Origin: Musicola paradisiaca NCPPB 2511
GTDB taxonomy: Bacteria > Pseudomonadota > Gammaproteobacteria > Enterobacterales > Enterobacteriaceae
Assembly: GCF_000400505.1 (NCBI RefSeq)
Contig: NZ_CM001857.1
Span: forward strand, 1,450,731 to 1,514,730
DNA length: 64,000 nt
Direction of reading: 5' to 3'
Shown here: positions 26,552 through 35,460 of the stretch, piece by piece
Layout: each line of letters starts with the position of its first letter
Numbering within the stretch: position 1 is the stretch's first letter
Notes under the pieces: model-generated
The model's input: only the letters and a program-made list of their open reading frames with translations
Databases searched by the model: none
Told to the model about the DNA's origin: nothing
Translations under genes and position numbers: made by a program

Positions 26552-27792
26552 ACAACGAAAAAGTATCAAAATGTAGTCAATATACTTTTAAATATAATAA
26601 AAACCAGGGTCGACATGGATGGTTGCGGCTTACTCCGGCGTATTCTGTAAAATTGGTTGAAGAATTAATTTTACATACAGAAAAAGGCAAGAAAATATTA
26701 GATCCATTTTCGGGCACCGCAACGACGGGGTTATGTTCTCTTGAGCAAGGGTATGATGCTTTGCTTTGCGATATAAATCCGTTTTTAATTTGGTTTGGTA
26801 ATACTAAACTGGCTACTTTTGAACAGTCACTTTTGTCTGAAACGTATCAACTTGCCCAAGGAATTATTAGTCAATCAAATGCTTTTTGGGGTGAAAAAAA
26901 TTGGACTCCTGAGATTCATAATATTAACAGATGGTGGAGTGAGGATACGTTAGCCAGTTTGGCTGCATTACGATCGGCAATTGTTCATGAAATCGGTGAG
27001 CCGAATGCATTGAATCAATATCATAGTCTGATCTGGATCGGTTTTTGTCGATTGATCATTGAAACGTCTTCGGCGGCATTTAATCATGTGTCGATGTCTT
27101 TTAATGCCGATACGGTTCGCCACGATCATCAAGAGGTTGCGGGTCTTTTTCAGATGATCATAACTCGTTTATTCTCAGCGACTAATACCCTGACTCACCG
27201 TCAAGCCAAGGTCATTCGTTGTGACGCCAGAGAGATTGATCAAAATGGTGAAAACATGCTGTTTGATCATGTTATAACCTCGCCTCCTTATCCTAACCGG
27301 ATGAGTTATATCAGGGAGCTCCGTCCATATATGTATTGGACAAAGTTCCTGAATGAGTCGAAAGAAGCTGCTGAATTAGATTGGAAAGCTATTGGCGGAA
27401 CCTGGGGAAGCGCAACATCTAAATTAAAAGATTGGGCGCCGTCAGATATATCTCTACCCGATATACTTATTGATGTCTGTGACGATATCAATAATAAAGA
27501 TGATAAACATGCAAACCTGATGAGCAGATATGTGCATAAATATTTCTTTGATATGCACAGGCATTTTAGTTCGCTGCGGAGCGTTTTATCAAAAGGTGCA
27601 AAATTGGATTATGTCGTCGGGAATTCAAGCTTTTATGGAGTGAAGGTGGATTCTGACAAACTTTTTGAGCAATCACTGCGTATTTTAGGCTATGACAATG
27701 TGAGTTCGAAAATCGTCAGGAAGAGAAATTCAAAAAAAGAGTTGTATGAATTTTGTGTTTCTGCCGAATGGAACAGGCCTGAATTATTATAA
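26548..27792 (+). CDS. DNA methyltransferase, SPPY type (putative modification enzyme)
   Basis: This 414-residue protein has the AdoMet-binding motif I in ILDPFSGTATTGLCSLEQGYD (residues about 50-70) and motif II-like ALLCDINPFL. The catalytic motif IV is HVITSPPYPNRMSY near residue 235. SPPY is common in N4-cytosine methyltransferases, although N6-adenine activity is possible. The roughly 170 residues between the motifs may hold target recognition. Translation is coupled to the putative endonuclease by an ATGA overlap. The low GC content matches that gene and not the flanking phn and pat genes, pointing to joint acquisition. The target sequence cannot be inferred. Confidence 0.8.
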   Translation: MNNEKVSKCSQYTFKYNKNQGRHGWLRLTPAYSVKLVEELILHTEKGKKILDPFSGTATTGLCSLEQGYDALLCDINPFLIWFGNTKLATFEQSLLSETYQLAQGIISQSNAFWGEKNWTPEIHNINRWWSEDTLASLAALRSAIVHEIGEPNALNQYHSLIWIGFCRLIIETSSAAFNHVSMSFNADTVRHDHQEVAGLFQMIITRLFSATNTLTHRQAKVIRCDAREIDQNGENMLFDHVITSPPYPNRMSYIRELRPYMYWTKFLNESKEAAELDWKAIGGTWGSATSKLKDWAPSDISLPDILIDVCDDINNKDDKHANLMSRYVHKYFFDMHRHFSSLRSVLSKGAKLDYVVGNSSFYGVKVDSDKLFEQSLRILGYDNVSSKIVRKRNSKKELYEFCVSAEWNRPELL

Positions 27793-28602
27793 TTCAGGTT
27801 CGCATCCTGCGAGCGGCAGAAAGGTGCCCGATGAATTTACTCCGGTGAGGGATTCGGGTGAAAAAAACCGCTGTCGGGAGCCGATGTGAATGCAGTTTGC
27901 GGCGGCGCTGATGGGCTGGGTCATAAAGCCAACGTACCGGTAACTCGACGTATGACGATATAAAACGTCGCGGTGTGATCGTCAGGTGATATTCACGGTG
28001 TAATGACCTGGCGATGTTGGCCTATTCAGATCGTAAATGAATCATAGAGCTATCAACCAAACGGTCAGCAGGCTGTTTGGGTGGGTGGATCTCGTTCTGG
28101 TAATACATAAAACCATGGTATTCATACATTGCGTTGATGTTCTGGCGAAGCCTCTGACATGAGTGTCGATACCGTATTGAAGTATGGATATACAAAGTGT
28201 TTTTTTGCCTGCGTGTTAACAAAAATTCCAGCATTGAAAAAATGTCTGATTTATTTAATCAGGCCAGTGATATCGTCGCTATCTTATTTCCATGGCACTG
28301 CCATTGCGGGCATCCTGTCTAAACGTTATCGCGTGCTGTTGGCATGCCGAATACCTGTCTGGTCTTTTTTTATTCATCTCTTCGCCATCCTGTCTTCACT
28401 GCGTTGTCATATTTCGCCGTCACCATAAACGCCGTTAACTCCTCGTTTTTTTATCGGTAAGCGTGAAACCCCTGATGCCGTTGTCGCTCGCCGGTGAAGA
28501 TATAAGGTTGTCGCGATACGGGGATTTAATCGTCCTTTGCCACACTTTCCTGCGCCTTGTTCGTCCGGTGGCGCAGGTTTCCCTGTTATCAGGAGTTTTT
28601 TT
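27793..28602. other. Intergenic region between the methyltransferase and phnF
   Basis: This 810-base stretch has intermediate composition. Short frames at 28022-28234 (minus) and 28159-28428 (plus) overlap each other and show no family features. The phnF promoter must lie at its right end. The segment near 28390-28425 has CTGTCTT and TTGTCAT words reminiscent of Pho-box halves, but not at the required 11-base spacing. It may be the right boundary of the acquired segment. Confidence 0.4.
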
Positions 28603-29322
28603 ATGGACGTGTTGTCTAGACATCCGACCACACGATACGAAGCGATCGCCCTCCAGCTGGAAGAAGAACTGCGCAGCCATTATCGCGGCGGCGACTATCT
28701 GCCGTCGGAGCAACAACTGGCGGCACGTTATGACGTTAACCGCCACACGCTGAGACGGGCGGTGGATGAACTGGTGAACCAAGGGCTGGTACAGCGTCGT
28801 CGCGGCGTCGGCACTCTGGTACTGATGCGTCCGTATGATTATCCGCTGCACGCGCAGGCCCGCTTCAGCCAGAACCTGCTGGAACAGGGCAGCCATCCCA
28901 CCAGTGAACGTCTGTCGGCACAGTGTGTGTTGGCCGAGGCGGCGATTGCCGCTGCGCTGGGGTGTCGGGATGGTGAGGAGATTATCCATTTGCGCACGTT
29001 GCGCCGGGTCAATGGCTCGCCGGTATGCGTGATTGACCACTATCTGCCGGAACTGCGCTGGTGGCCCGTATTACAGCATTTTTGCAGCGGCTCGCTGCAC
29101 GATTTTCTCGCGCGTGAATTACACCAACCGTTGACCCGGCGTCAAACCCGCATCAGCGCCCGTCAGGCGCAGGCGCGGGAACGGCAACTGTTGGAAATCC
29201 CCCCGCAGACGCCGGTGATGTGCATTCGCACGCTGAACACCTGCACCGGCAGCGATCGGGTGGCGGAATATTCCATCAGCCTGACGCGCGCCGACATGAT
29301 TGAACTGACCATGGAGCACTGA
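28603..29322 (+). CDS. phnF: GntR-family repressor of phosphonate genes PhnF
   Basis: This 239-residue protein has an N-terminal GntR winged helix (about residues 8-72, YEAIALQLEEEL then LPSEQQLAARYDVNRHTLRRA) and a C-terminal UTRA ligand domain (about 90-235, ending SISLTRADMIELTMEH). The FadR/HutC-subfamily layout and position directly before phnG identify it as PhnF. It is expected to repress the C-P lyase operon and respond to a phosphonate or pathway metabolite. The start is the ATG at 28603, with AGGAG seven bases upstream; the frame extends earlier without support. Its stop abuts the phnG ATG. Confidence 0.9.
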   Translation: MDVLSRHPTTRYEAIALQLEEELRSHYRGGDYLPSEQQLAARYDVNRHTLRRAVDELVNQGLVQRRRGVGTLVLMRPYDYPLHAQARFSQNLLEQGSHPTSERLSAQCVLAEAAIAAALGCRDGEEIIHLRTLRRVNGSPVCVIDHYLPELRWWPVLQHFCSGSLHDFLARELHQPLTRRQTRISARQAQARERQLLEIPPQTPVMCIRTLNTCTGSDRVAEYSISLTRADMIELTMEH

Positions 29323-29772
29323 ATGACGATGCAAACCGCAAGACAACGCTGGCTCTCGGTGCTGGCGCATAGCGACCCGGCGCAATTACGCCATCGATGG
29401 CGGCAACTGGGGCTCCATCCCGCCTGGCAAACCGTGCGGGCGCCGGAAATCGGCCTGGCCAGGCTACAAGGTCGCATGGGCGGTACCGGCTCACGTTTTG
29501 TGCTGGGCGATATGACTATCACCCGGGCGGTCATTCGATTGGATGACGGCACCTGCGGTTACAGCTACGTCATGGGGCGCGACAAAGCGCACGCCGAGCT
29601 GTGCGCGCTGATCGATGGGCTGCTGTTGCAGCAGGGTGAGACCGGAGCGCTCCACCAGCAATTGATCGCGCCGCTGGCCGCCGATCGCGCCGAACGTTTG
29701 CAGCAACGTGCGCGGGAAGTCGCCGCCAGCCGGGTGGACTTTTTTACGCTGGTACGAGGGGATAACGCATGA
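29323..29772 (+). CDS. phnG: C-P lyase complex subunit PhnG
   Basis: This 149-residue subunit of the PhnGHIJ core complex matches E. coli PhnG in length and in RWLSVLAHSDPAQL, RMGGTGSRFVLGDMTITRAVIRL, GYSYVMGRDKAHAELCALID and the ending SRVDFFTLVRGDNA. With PhnI and PhnH it attaches methylphosphonate to the 1-prime carbon of ribose, displacing adenine from ATP. The start codon follows the phnF stop directly, and the 3-prime end overlaps phnH, so the genes are tightly coupled. Confidence 0.93.
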   Translation: MTMQTARQRWLSVLAHSDPAQLRHRWRQLGLHPAWQTVRAPEIGLARLQGRMGGTGSRFVLGDMTITRAVIRLDDGTCGYSYVMGRDKAHAELCALIDGLLLQQGETGALHQQLIAPLAADRAERLQQRAREVAASRVDFFTLVRGDNA

Positions 29773-30362
29773 CCGTAACGCAATCAGACGCCATACAGGC
29801 GGGGTTCGCTGATGCGCATCGCGACGCCCAGCAGGTTTTTCGCCGCCTGCTCAAAGCGATGAGCGAACCGGGAGAAACGGTGACGCTGCATCATCACGTC
29901 GGTTGGGGCGCACTGTCGCCGGCGGCGACGGCGGTGCTGCTGACGCTGGTGGATCATGAAACGCCGTTGTGGCTGGAGCCGCGTCTGGCGCAGGACGACG
30001 TCGTCACCAGCCTGCGTTTTTACACCGGCGTCCAGCTAACATCGCCGGCGCAGGCGCAGTTCGCCGTGCTTGGCGTGAATAGCCAGCAACCGCTGGCGAG
30101 TTTCAATCCCGGCGATGAGCTGTCGCCGGAACGGAGTACCACGCTGGTGCTGGAAGTCGATGATCTGGCGGGGGGGCTGCCGTTGTGGTTGACCGGGCCG
30201 GGGCTGGCGCAAGCGAGGATGATAGCGCCGCAGTTGCCGGTAGCCGTATTGGATTACTGGTGTTCTCGCCCGCATGCCTTTCCCGCCGGGCTGGACATTA
30301 TCCTGACTTGCGGCGCGTCGCTGTTGGCGTTGCCCCGCACTACGCAAGTGGAGGTGTGCTGA
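29769..30362 (+). CDS. phnH: C-P lyase complex subunit PhnH
   Basis: This 197-residue PhnH carries the expected N-terminal AGFADAHRDAQQVFRRLLKAMSEPG and the C-terminal FPAGLDIILTCGASLLALPRTTQVEVC. The fold is related to PLP-dependent enzymes but has no cofactor site. PhnH is a peripheral dimer in the C-P lyase core and is required for phosphonate breakdown. The ATG overlaps the phnG stop, and its own TGA overlaps the phnI ATG. Confidence 0.93.
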   Translation: MTVTQSDAIQAGFADAHRDAQQVFRRLLKAMSEPGETVTLHHHVGWGALSPAATAVLLTLVDHETPLWLEPRLAQDDVVTSLRFYTGVQLTSPAQAQFAVLGVNSQQPLASFNPGDELSPERSTTLVLEVDDLAGGLPLWLTGPGLAQARMIAPQLPVAVLDYWCSRPHAFPAGLDIILTCGASLLALPRTTQVEVC

Positions 30363-31444
30363 TGTATGTCGCGGTGAAAGGCGGTGAAAAGGCCATTGAG
30401 GCCGCGCACCGGTTGCAGGCGCGGCTGCGCCGGGGCGATGACCATCTGCCGGCATTGCAAACGGCGCAGATAGACCAGCAACTGGGGCTGGCGGTGGATC
30501 GGGTGATGACCGAAGGCGGTATTTACGACCGGTCGCTGGCGGCGTTGGCGATCAAACAGGCGGGCGGCGATCTGGTCGAAGCGATTTTCCTGCTGCGCGC
30601 TTATCGCACCACGCTGCCGCGTCTGGCGGACAGCCTGCCGCTCGATACCCGTAAACAGCGCATCGAGCGGCGTATTTCGGCGGTTTACAAGGATCTGCCC
30701 GGCGGGCAGGTGTTGGGGCCGACTTACGACTATACCCATCGGCTGCTGGATTTCGCTCTGCTGGCGGAAGGCGAAACACCGTCGGTCGAGCTGGCGGAAC
30801 AGCCGCTGCCGGAGCCGTGTCCGCATCTGTTTTCGTTGCTGACGGCGGAGGGGCTGGCGGCGGTAGAGGACGATGACGGCCGTGAGCCGGCGGATGTCAC
30901 GCGCGAACCGCCCGCCTATCCGGCGCCGCGTTGCGCCCGGTTGCAACAGCTGGCGCGCGGCGACGAGGGTTTTTTGCTGGCGCTGGGCTATTCCACCCAG
31001 CGCGGCTACGGCCGCAACCATCCGTTCGCCGGAGAAATCCGCACCGGGTACGTCACGGTGGAGGTGGCGCCGGAAGAGTTGGGGTTCCCGCTGGAGATCG
31101 GCGAAATCCTGCTGACCGAATGTGAAATGGTGAACGGCTTTATTCAGCCTGATGATGCGCCGGCGCACTTCACCCGGGGCTACGGGCTGGTGTTCGGCCG
31201 TGTGGAGCGCAAGGCGATGGCGATGGCGCTGGTGGATCGGGCATTGCAGGCGGCGGAGTATCAGGAAGCGGTGCAAGGCCCGGCGCAGGATGACGAATTC
31301 GTGCTGTCGCATGCGGACAATGTGGAAGCGGCGGGGTTTGTGTCGCACCTCAAGTTGCCGCACTACGTCGATTTTCAGGCGGAGCTGGCGCTGTTGCGCC
31401 GACTGCGCCAGCAACGTCAGGAGGGTGACGATGGCGCAGCTTGA
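30362..31444 (+). CDS. phnI: C-P lyase complex subunit PhnI
   Basis: This 360-residue PhnI begins MYVAVKGGEKAIEAAHRLQ and contains QIDQQLGLAVDRVMTEGGIYDRSLAALAIKQAGGD (in parts), LGPTYDYTHRLLDFALL and GYSTQRGYGRNHPFAGEIR. PhnI is the nucleosidase-like catalytic subunit that swaps adenine for the phosphonate with PhnG and PhnH. The frame is open further upstream, to 30185, inside phnH, but the ATG at 30362 gives the family start and overlaps the phnH stop as ATGA. Its last codons overlap phnJ by 14 bases. Confidence 0.93.
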   Translation: MYVAVKGGEKAIEAAHRLQARLRRGDDHLPALQTAQIDQQLGLAVDRVMTEGGIYDRSLAALAIKQAGGDLVEAIFLLRAYRTTLPRLADSLPLDTRKQRIERRISAVYKDLPGGQVLGPTYDYTHRLLDFALLAEGETPSVELAEQPLPEPCPHLFSLLTAEGLAAVEDDDGREPADVTREPPAYPAPRCARLQQLARGDEGFLLALGYSTQRGYGRNHPFAGEIRTGYVTVEVAPEELGFPLEIGEILLTECEMVNGFIQPDDAPAHFTRGYGLVFGRVERKAMAMALVDRALQAAEYQEAVQGPAQDDEFVLSHADNVEAAGFVSHLKLPHYVDFQAELALLRRLRQQRQEGDDGAA

Positions 31445-32282
31445 TGGTTACAACCCCGGTTATCTGGATGAACAAACCAAACGCAGCATCCGCCGGGCCA
31501 TGCTCAAGGCGGTGGCGATCCCCGGTTATCAGGTGCCGTTCGGCGGACGGGAAATGCCGATGCCTTACGGCTGGGGCACCGGCGGCATCCAACTGACCGC
31601 CAGCCTGATCGGCGAGCAGGATGTGCTCAAGGTTATCGATCAGGGGGCGGACGACACCACCAACGCGGTGTCGATCCGGCGCTTTTTCCAGCGGGTCAGC
31701 GGTGCGGCCACCACGCTGAGCACCACGGCGGCGACGCTGATCCAGACCCGCCATCGCATTCCGGAAACGCCATTGCGTGAAGATCAGATTCTGATATATC
31801 AAGTGCCGATCCCGGAACCGCTGCGCTTTATCGAGCCGCGGGAAACCGAAACCCGCAAGATGCATGCGCTGGAAGAGTACGGCGTGATGCAGGTGAAACT
31901 GTACGAGGATATCGCCCGCTTCGGCCACATCGCCACCACTTACGCTTACCCGGTGCGGGTCAACCATCGCTACATCATGGATCCGTCGCCGATCCCCAAA
32001 TTCGATAACCCGAAGATGCATATGATGCCCGCGCTGCAACTGTTCGGCGCCGGGCGCGAGAAGCGTATTTACGCGCTGCCGCCTTACACCCGCGTCGAAA
32101 GTCTGGATTTCGATGATCATCCGTTCAGCGTCCAGCACTGGGATCAGCCCTGTGCGCTGTGCGGCTCGCGCGACAGCTACCTCGACGAGGTGGTGATGGA
32201 CGATCAAGGCAACCGCATGTACGTCTGTTCCGATACCGATTATTGCCGTCAACGTCAGGAGGAAGCGCGCCATGAACATTGA
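31431..32282 (+). CDS. phnJ: C-P lyase catalytic subunit PhnJ (radical SAM)
   Basis: This 283-residue enzyme breaks the carbon-phosphorus bond of ribose-1-phosphonate-5-phosphate. The Fe-S ligands lie in CALCGSRDSYLDEVV and VCSDTDYCRQ near the C-terminus, the atypical radical-SAM arrangement of PhnJ. The conserved ALEEYGVMQVKLYEDIARFG, VNHRYIMDPSPIPKFDNPKM and RIYALPPYTRVESLDFDDHP blocks are intact. The ATG at 31431 lies within phnI; the longer frame to 31152 is an overlap artefact. It overlaps phnK by 11 bases. All four Cys are present, so the enzyme looks functional. Confidence 0.94.
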   Translation: MAQLDGYNPGYLDEQTKRSIRRAMLKAVAIPGYQVPFGGREMPMPYGWGTGGIQLTASLIGEQDVLKVIDQGADDTTNAVSIRRFFQRVSGAATTLSTTAATLIQTRHRIPETPLREDQILIYQVPIPEPLRFIEPRETETRKMHALEEYGVMQVKLYEDIARFGHIATTYAYPVRVNHRYIMDPSPIPKFDNPKMHMMPALQLFGAGREKRIYALPPYTRVESLDFDDHPFSVQHWDQPCALCGSRDSYLDEVVMDDQGNRMYVCSDTDYCRQRQEEARHEH

Positions 32283-33060
32283 TACTGTCCTGCCGGACAG
32301 GCTCGACGAAACGTCGCTGTTGCAGGTGGATAACCTGACGCATTTCTATGCGCCCGGCAAAGGGTTCGGCGCGGTGTCGTTCGATCTCTACCCCGGCGAG
32401 GTGCTGGGGATCGTCGGCGAATCCGGTTCCGGCAAAACCACGTTGCTCAGGGCGCTGTCCGCCCGGTTGACCCCTCAGCAGGGAAGCGTGCGTTATCTGG
32501 GCCGCGATGTGTACGCCATGGGCGAGAGCGAACGTCGCCGGTTGCTGCGTACCGAATGGGGCGTGGTGCATCAGTATCCGCTCGACGGGCTGCGACCGCA
32601 GGTGTCGGCCGGCGGCAATATCGGCGAGCGCCTGATGGCGGTGGGAGCAAGACATTACGGGGAGATCCGTCGTCAGGCCGGGGCGTGGCTGCAGGAGGTG
32701 GAGATCCCGCTATCCCGGCTCGACGACCTGCCGACCACCTTTTCCGGCGGCATGCAGCAACGGTTGCAGATCGCCCGCAATCTGGTGACGCACCCGAAAC
32801 TGGTGTTTATGGACGAGCCCACCGGCGGGCTGGATGTGTCGGTACAGGCGCGGCTGCTGGATCTGCTGCGCAATCTGGTGCGCGATCTGGGGCTGGCGGT
32901 GGTGATCGTCACCCACGACCTCGGCGTGGCGCGATTGCTGGCGCACCGGTTGTTGGTGATGCGCGAGGGCCGCGTCGTGGAAAGCGGCCTGACCGACCGG
33001 GTGCTGGACGACCCCCACCACCCGTATACGCAACTGCTGGTGTCGTCCGTGTTGGGCTGA
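32272..33060 (+). CDS. phnK: C-P lyase associated ABC-type ATPase PhnK
   Basis: This 262-residue ATPase has Walker A GESGSGKTT near residue 47, signature FSGGMQQRLQIARN near 160, Walker B LVFMDEPTGGLD near 180 and switch His THDLGVARL near 213. PhnK docks on the PhnJ dimer of the core complex rather than serving a membrane transporter; no permease is encoded beside it. The start overlaps phnJ. The N-terminus is about ten residues longer than E. coli PhnK, so a later start is possible. Confidence 0.92.
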   Translation: MNIDTVLPDRLDETSLLQVDNLTHFYAPGKGFGAVSFDLYPGEVLGIVGESGSGKTTLLRALSARLTPQQGSVRYLGRDVYAMGESERRRLLRTEWGVVHQYPLDGLRPQVSAGGNIGERLMAVGARHYGEIRRQAGAWLQEVEIPLSRLDDLPTTFSGGMQQRLQIARNLVTHPKLVFMDEPTGGLDVSVQARLLDLLRNLVRDLGLAVVIVTHDLGVARLLAHRLLVMREGRVVESGLTDRVLDDPHHPYTQLLVSSVLG

Positions 33061-33079
33061 ATAAGGAGCAACGGAACCC

Positions 33080-33784
33080 ATGACTACGCAACTGCGCGTT
33101 GAAAATCTGAGTAAAACCTTTGTGTTGCACAACCAACACGGTGTTCATCTGCCGGTGTTGCACCAAACCAGCCTGACGGTCAACGCGGGCGAGTGCGTGG
33201 TGTTGCACGGCCATTCCGGCAGCGGTAAGTCCACCCTGTTGCGTGCGTTGTACGCCAACTACCAGCCGGACAGCGGGCATGTCTGGGTACGTCACCGCGG
33301 CGGGTGGGTGGATCTGGTCGCGGCGCCGGCGCGGCAGGTGCTGGCGGTACGGCGCGACACCATCGGCTGGGTCAGCCAGTTTTTGCGGGTGATCCCGCGT
33401 ATTCCTACGCTGGAGGTGGTGATGCAGCCGTTGTTGGAACGCGGCGTGCCGCGTGCGGAATGCGAAGCGCGGGCGGCCGAGCTGTTGACCCGGCTTAACG
33501 TGCCGTCCCGATTGTGGGGGCTGGCGCCGTCCACCTTTTCCGGCGGCGAGCAGCAGCGGGTCAACATCGCCCGCGGGTTTATCGCCGACTCTGCACTGCT
33601 GCTGCTGGATGAGCCCACCGCCTCTCTCGATGCCGCCAACCGCGATGCGGTGGTGGCGTTGATCGAAGAGGCCTGCGGCCGCGGCGCGGCAGTGGTAGGG
33701 ATTTTCCACGACGACGCGGTACGGCAGCGGGTGGCGAACCGGCTCCATGTGATGGCCCCCGTAACACAGGAATCAAAAGCATGA
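33080..33784 (+). CDS. phnL: C-P lyase associated ABC-type ATPase PhnL
   Basis: This 234-residue ATPase has Walker [10 protein letters not shown] near residue 43, signature [15 protein letters not shown] near 153, Walker [13 protein letters not shown] near 174 and a His in IFHDDAVR near 208. PhnL assembles on PhnK in the C-P lyase particle. The leader AAGGAGCAACGGAACCC supplies the ribosome site 20 bases after phnK. Its stop overlaps the phnM ATG as ATGA. Confidence 0.92.
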   Translation: MTTQLRVENLSKTFVLHNQHGVHLPVLHQTSLTVNAGECVVLHGHSGSGKSTLLRALYANYQPDSGHVWVRHRGGWVDLVAAPARQVLAVRRDTIGWVSQFLRVIPRIPTLEVVMQPLLERGVPRAECEARAAELLTRLNVPSRLWGLAPSTFSGGEQQRVNIARGFIADSALLLLDEPTASLDAANRDAVVALIEEACGRGAAVVGIFHDDAVRQRVANRLHVMAPVTQESKA

Positions 33785-34918
33785 TCATTAACAACGTTCG
33801 GTTGGTGCTGGACAACGAGGTCGTCACCGGCTCGCTGGAGTGTCATCAGGGCATGATTCGCGCGCTGGCCGATACCCCCCAGCCGGTTGCCGCAGGCGCT
33901 GGACGGCGAAGGCGGCTGGCTGCTGCCGGGGCTGGTGGAGCTGCATACCGATAATCTGGATAAATTTTTTATGCCGCGCCCGAAGGTGGACTGGCCGGCG
34001 CACTCGGCAATGAGCAGCCACGATGCGCTGATCGTCGCCAGCGGCATCACCACCGTGCTGGATGCGGTGGCGGTGGGGGATGTGCGCGACGGCGGCCATC
34101 GGCTGGAAAACCTGCGTCGGATGCTGGATGCCATCGTGCACAGCCAGCAGCAGGGGGTAAACCGGGCGCAGCATCTGATCCATCTGCGCTGCGAACTGCC
34201 GCACGAATCCACGCTGCCGCTGTTCGAGAACCTGATGGATCTGCCGGAACTCCGGCTGGTGTCGCTGATGGATCACTCGCCGGGGCAGCGCCAGTTCGCC
34301 ACGCCGGAAAAGTATCGTGAGTATTATCAGGGCAAGTACCACCTGAACGACGCGCAAATGGATGTGTTCGAAGCGGAGCAGTGCGCATTATCGGCACGTT
34401 GGTCGCAGCCCAACCGGCAGGCGATCGCCGCCCATTGCCGTGCGCGCGGCGTCGCGCTGGCCAGCCATGACGATGCCACGCAGGCGCATGTGCGCGAGTC
34501 GCTGGCGCTGGGCTCGGTGATCGCCGAGTTTCCCACCACCGAGGAAGCGGCCAGCCTGTCGCATCAGCATGCCATGCAGGTATTGATGGGGGCGCCGAAC
34601 ATCGTGCGCGGCGGTTCCCATTCCGGCAACGTGGCGGCGTCCCGGCTGGCGGCGCTGGGCGCGCTGGATATCCTGTCCTCGGATTACTACCCCGCCAGCC
34701 TGCTGGATGCGGTGTTCCGGCTGGCGGCGGACGAGAACAATGTCTTTACGCTGCCGCAGGCGGCGGCGATGGTCAGCGCCAACCCGGCCCGGGCGATCGG
34801 GCTTGGCGATCGGGGCCGTATCGCCGAAGGGTGGCGGGCGGATCTGGTACTGGCGCACGCGCCGCACGGCCAGGTGCGGGTTCGTCATGTCTGGGCGCAG
34901 GGCAGGCAGGTGTTCTGA
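33781..34918 (+). pseudogene. phnM: Alpha-D-ribose 1-methylphosphonate 5-triphosphate diphosphatase PhnM, frameshifted
   Basis: From the ATG at 33781 the product reads [18 protein letters not shown] and follows PhnM for about 33 residues. The frame then changes at a run of six Cs (33875-33880). With five Cs it would read through ADTPSRLPQALDGEGGW, as in E. coli PhnM. The rest, in the second frame from about 33887, is intact: the metal-binding LVELHTDNLDKFF, SSHDALIVASGITTVLDAV, ALASHDDATQAHV and LGALDILSSDYYPASLLDAVF. PhnM removes pyrophosphate from the 5-prime triphosphate intermediate, so loss should block methylphosphonate use. A homopolymer sequencing error is as likely as a real mutation. 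Confidence 0.85.
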
Positions 34919-35460
34919 TGGCGCGGCTGATTTGGCTGACGGGCGCCTCCGGCGCCGGCAAAGATGCTTTGCTCGAAGCCTTGCGGCGGACGAACCCGAC
35001 GCGCCTGCTGGTGGCGCACCGTTACATCACCCGGTCTGCATCGGCGGGCGGAGAAAACCATGTCGCCCTGAGCGAAGCGGAGTTTGCGTACCGCCGCGAA
35101 CGCGGCCTGTTCGCGCTGCACTGGCAGGCGCATCAGTACCATTACGGCATTGGTATCGAGGTCGATGCCTGGCTGTCCGCCGGGCTGGATGTGGTGGTTA
35201 ACGGCTCCCGTGCTTGTCTGGTGCTGGCTCGCCAGCGTTATGGCCGTCGCTTATTACCCGTTGGCTTGCAGGTGTCTCCCGATGTGCTGGCGCAACGTCT
35301 GAGTGCGCGTGGCCGGGAGACCGCCGGGGAGATCGCGCAGCGTATGCAACGCACGGTGCCGACAGACGACGATGCCGTTGCGTGGATCGACAACGACGGC
35401 CCGCTGGCGCAGACGTTGCACCGGTTCTACCAACTACTGGAGGAAAACGAATGGAACTGA
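34918..35460 (+). CDS. phnN: Ribose 1,5-bisphosphate phosphokinase PhnN
   Basis: This 180-residue guanylate-kinase-like enzyme phosphorylates ribose 1,5-bisphosphate to PRPP. The P-loop is LTGASGAGKDALLEALRR near residue 6; the substrate segment LLVAHRYITRSASAGGENHVALSE follows at 30-53. The start ATG at 34918 overlaps the phnM stop (ATGA); the upstream frame is a shadow of phnM. It overlaps phnP by ten bases. It is slightly shorter than E. coli PhnN (185 residues) with no missing motif. Confidence 0.9.
   Translation: MARLIWLTGASGAGKDALLEALRRTNPTRLLVAHRYITRSASAGGENHVALSEAEFAYRRERGLFALHWQAHQYHYGIGIEVDAWLSAGLDVVVNGSRACLVLARQRYGRRLLPVGLQVSPDVLAQRLSARGRETAGEIAQRMQRTVPTDDDAVAWIDNDGPLAQTLHRFYQLLEENEWN

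Noticed and set aside
28390-28425. Pho box upstream of phnF
   Set aside because: CTGTCTT and TTGTCAT words are present but 14 bases apart start to start instead of 11, and the expected partner halves match poorly.
28022-28428. Short frames between the methyltransferase gene and phnF
   Set aside because: They overlap on opposite strands, lack convincing ribosome sites and show no recognisable motif.
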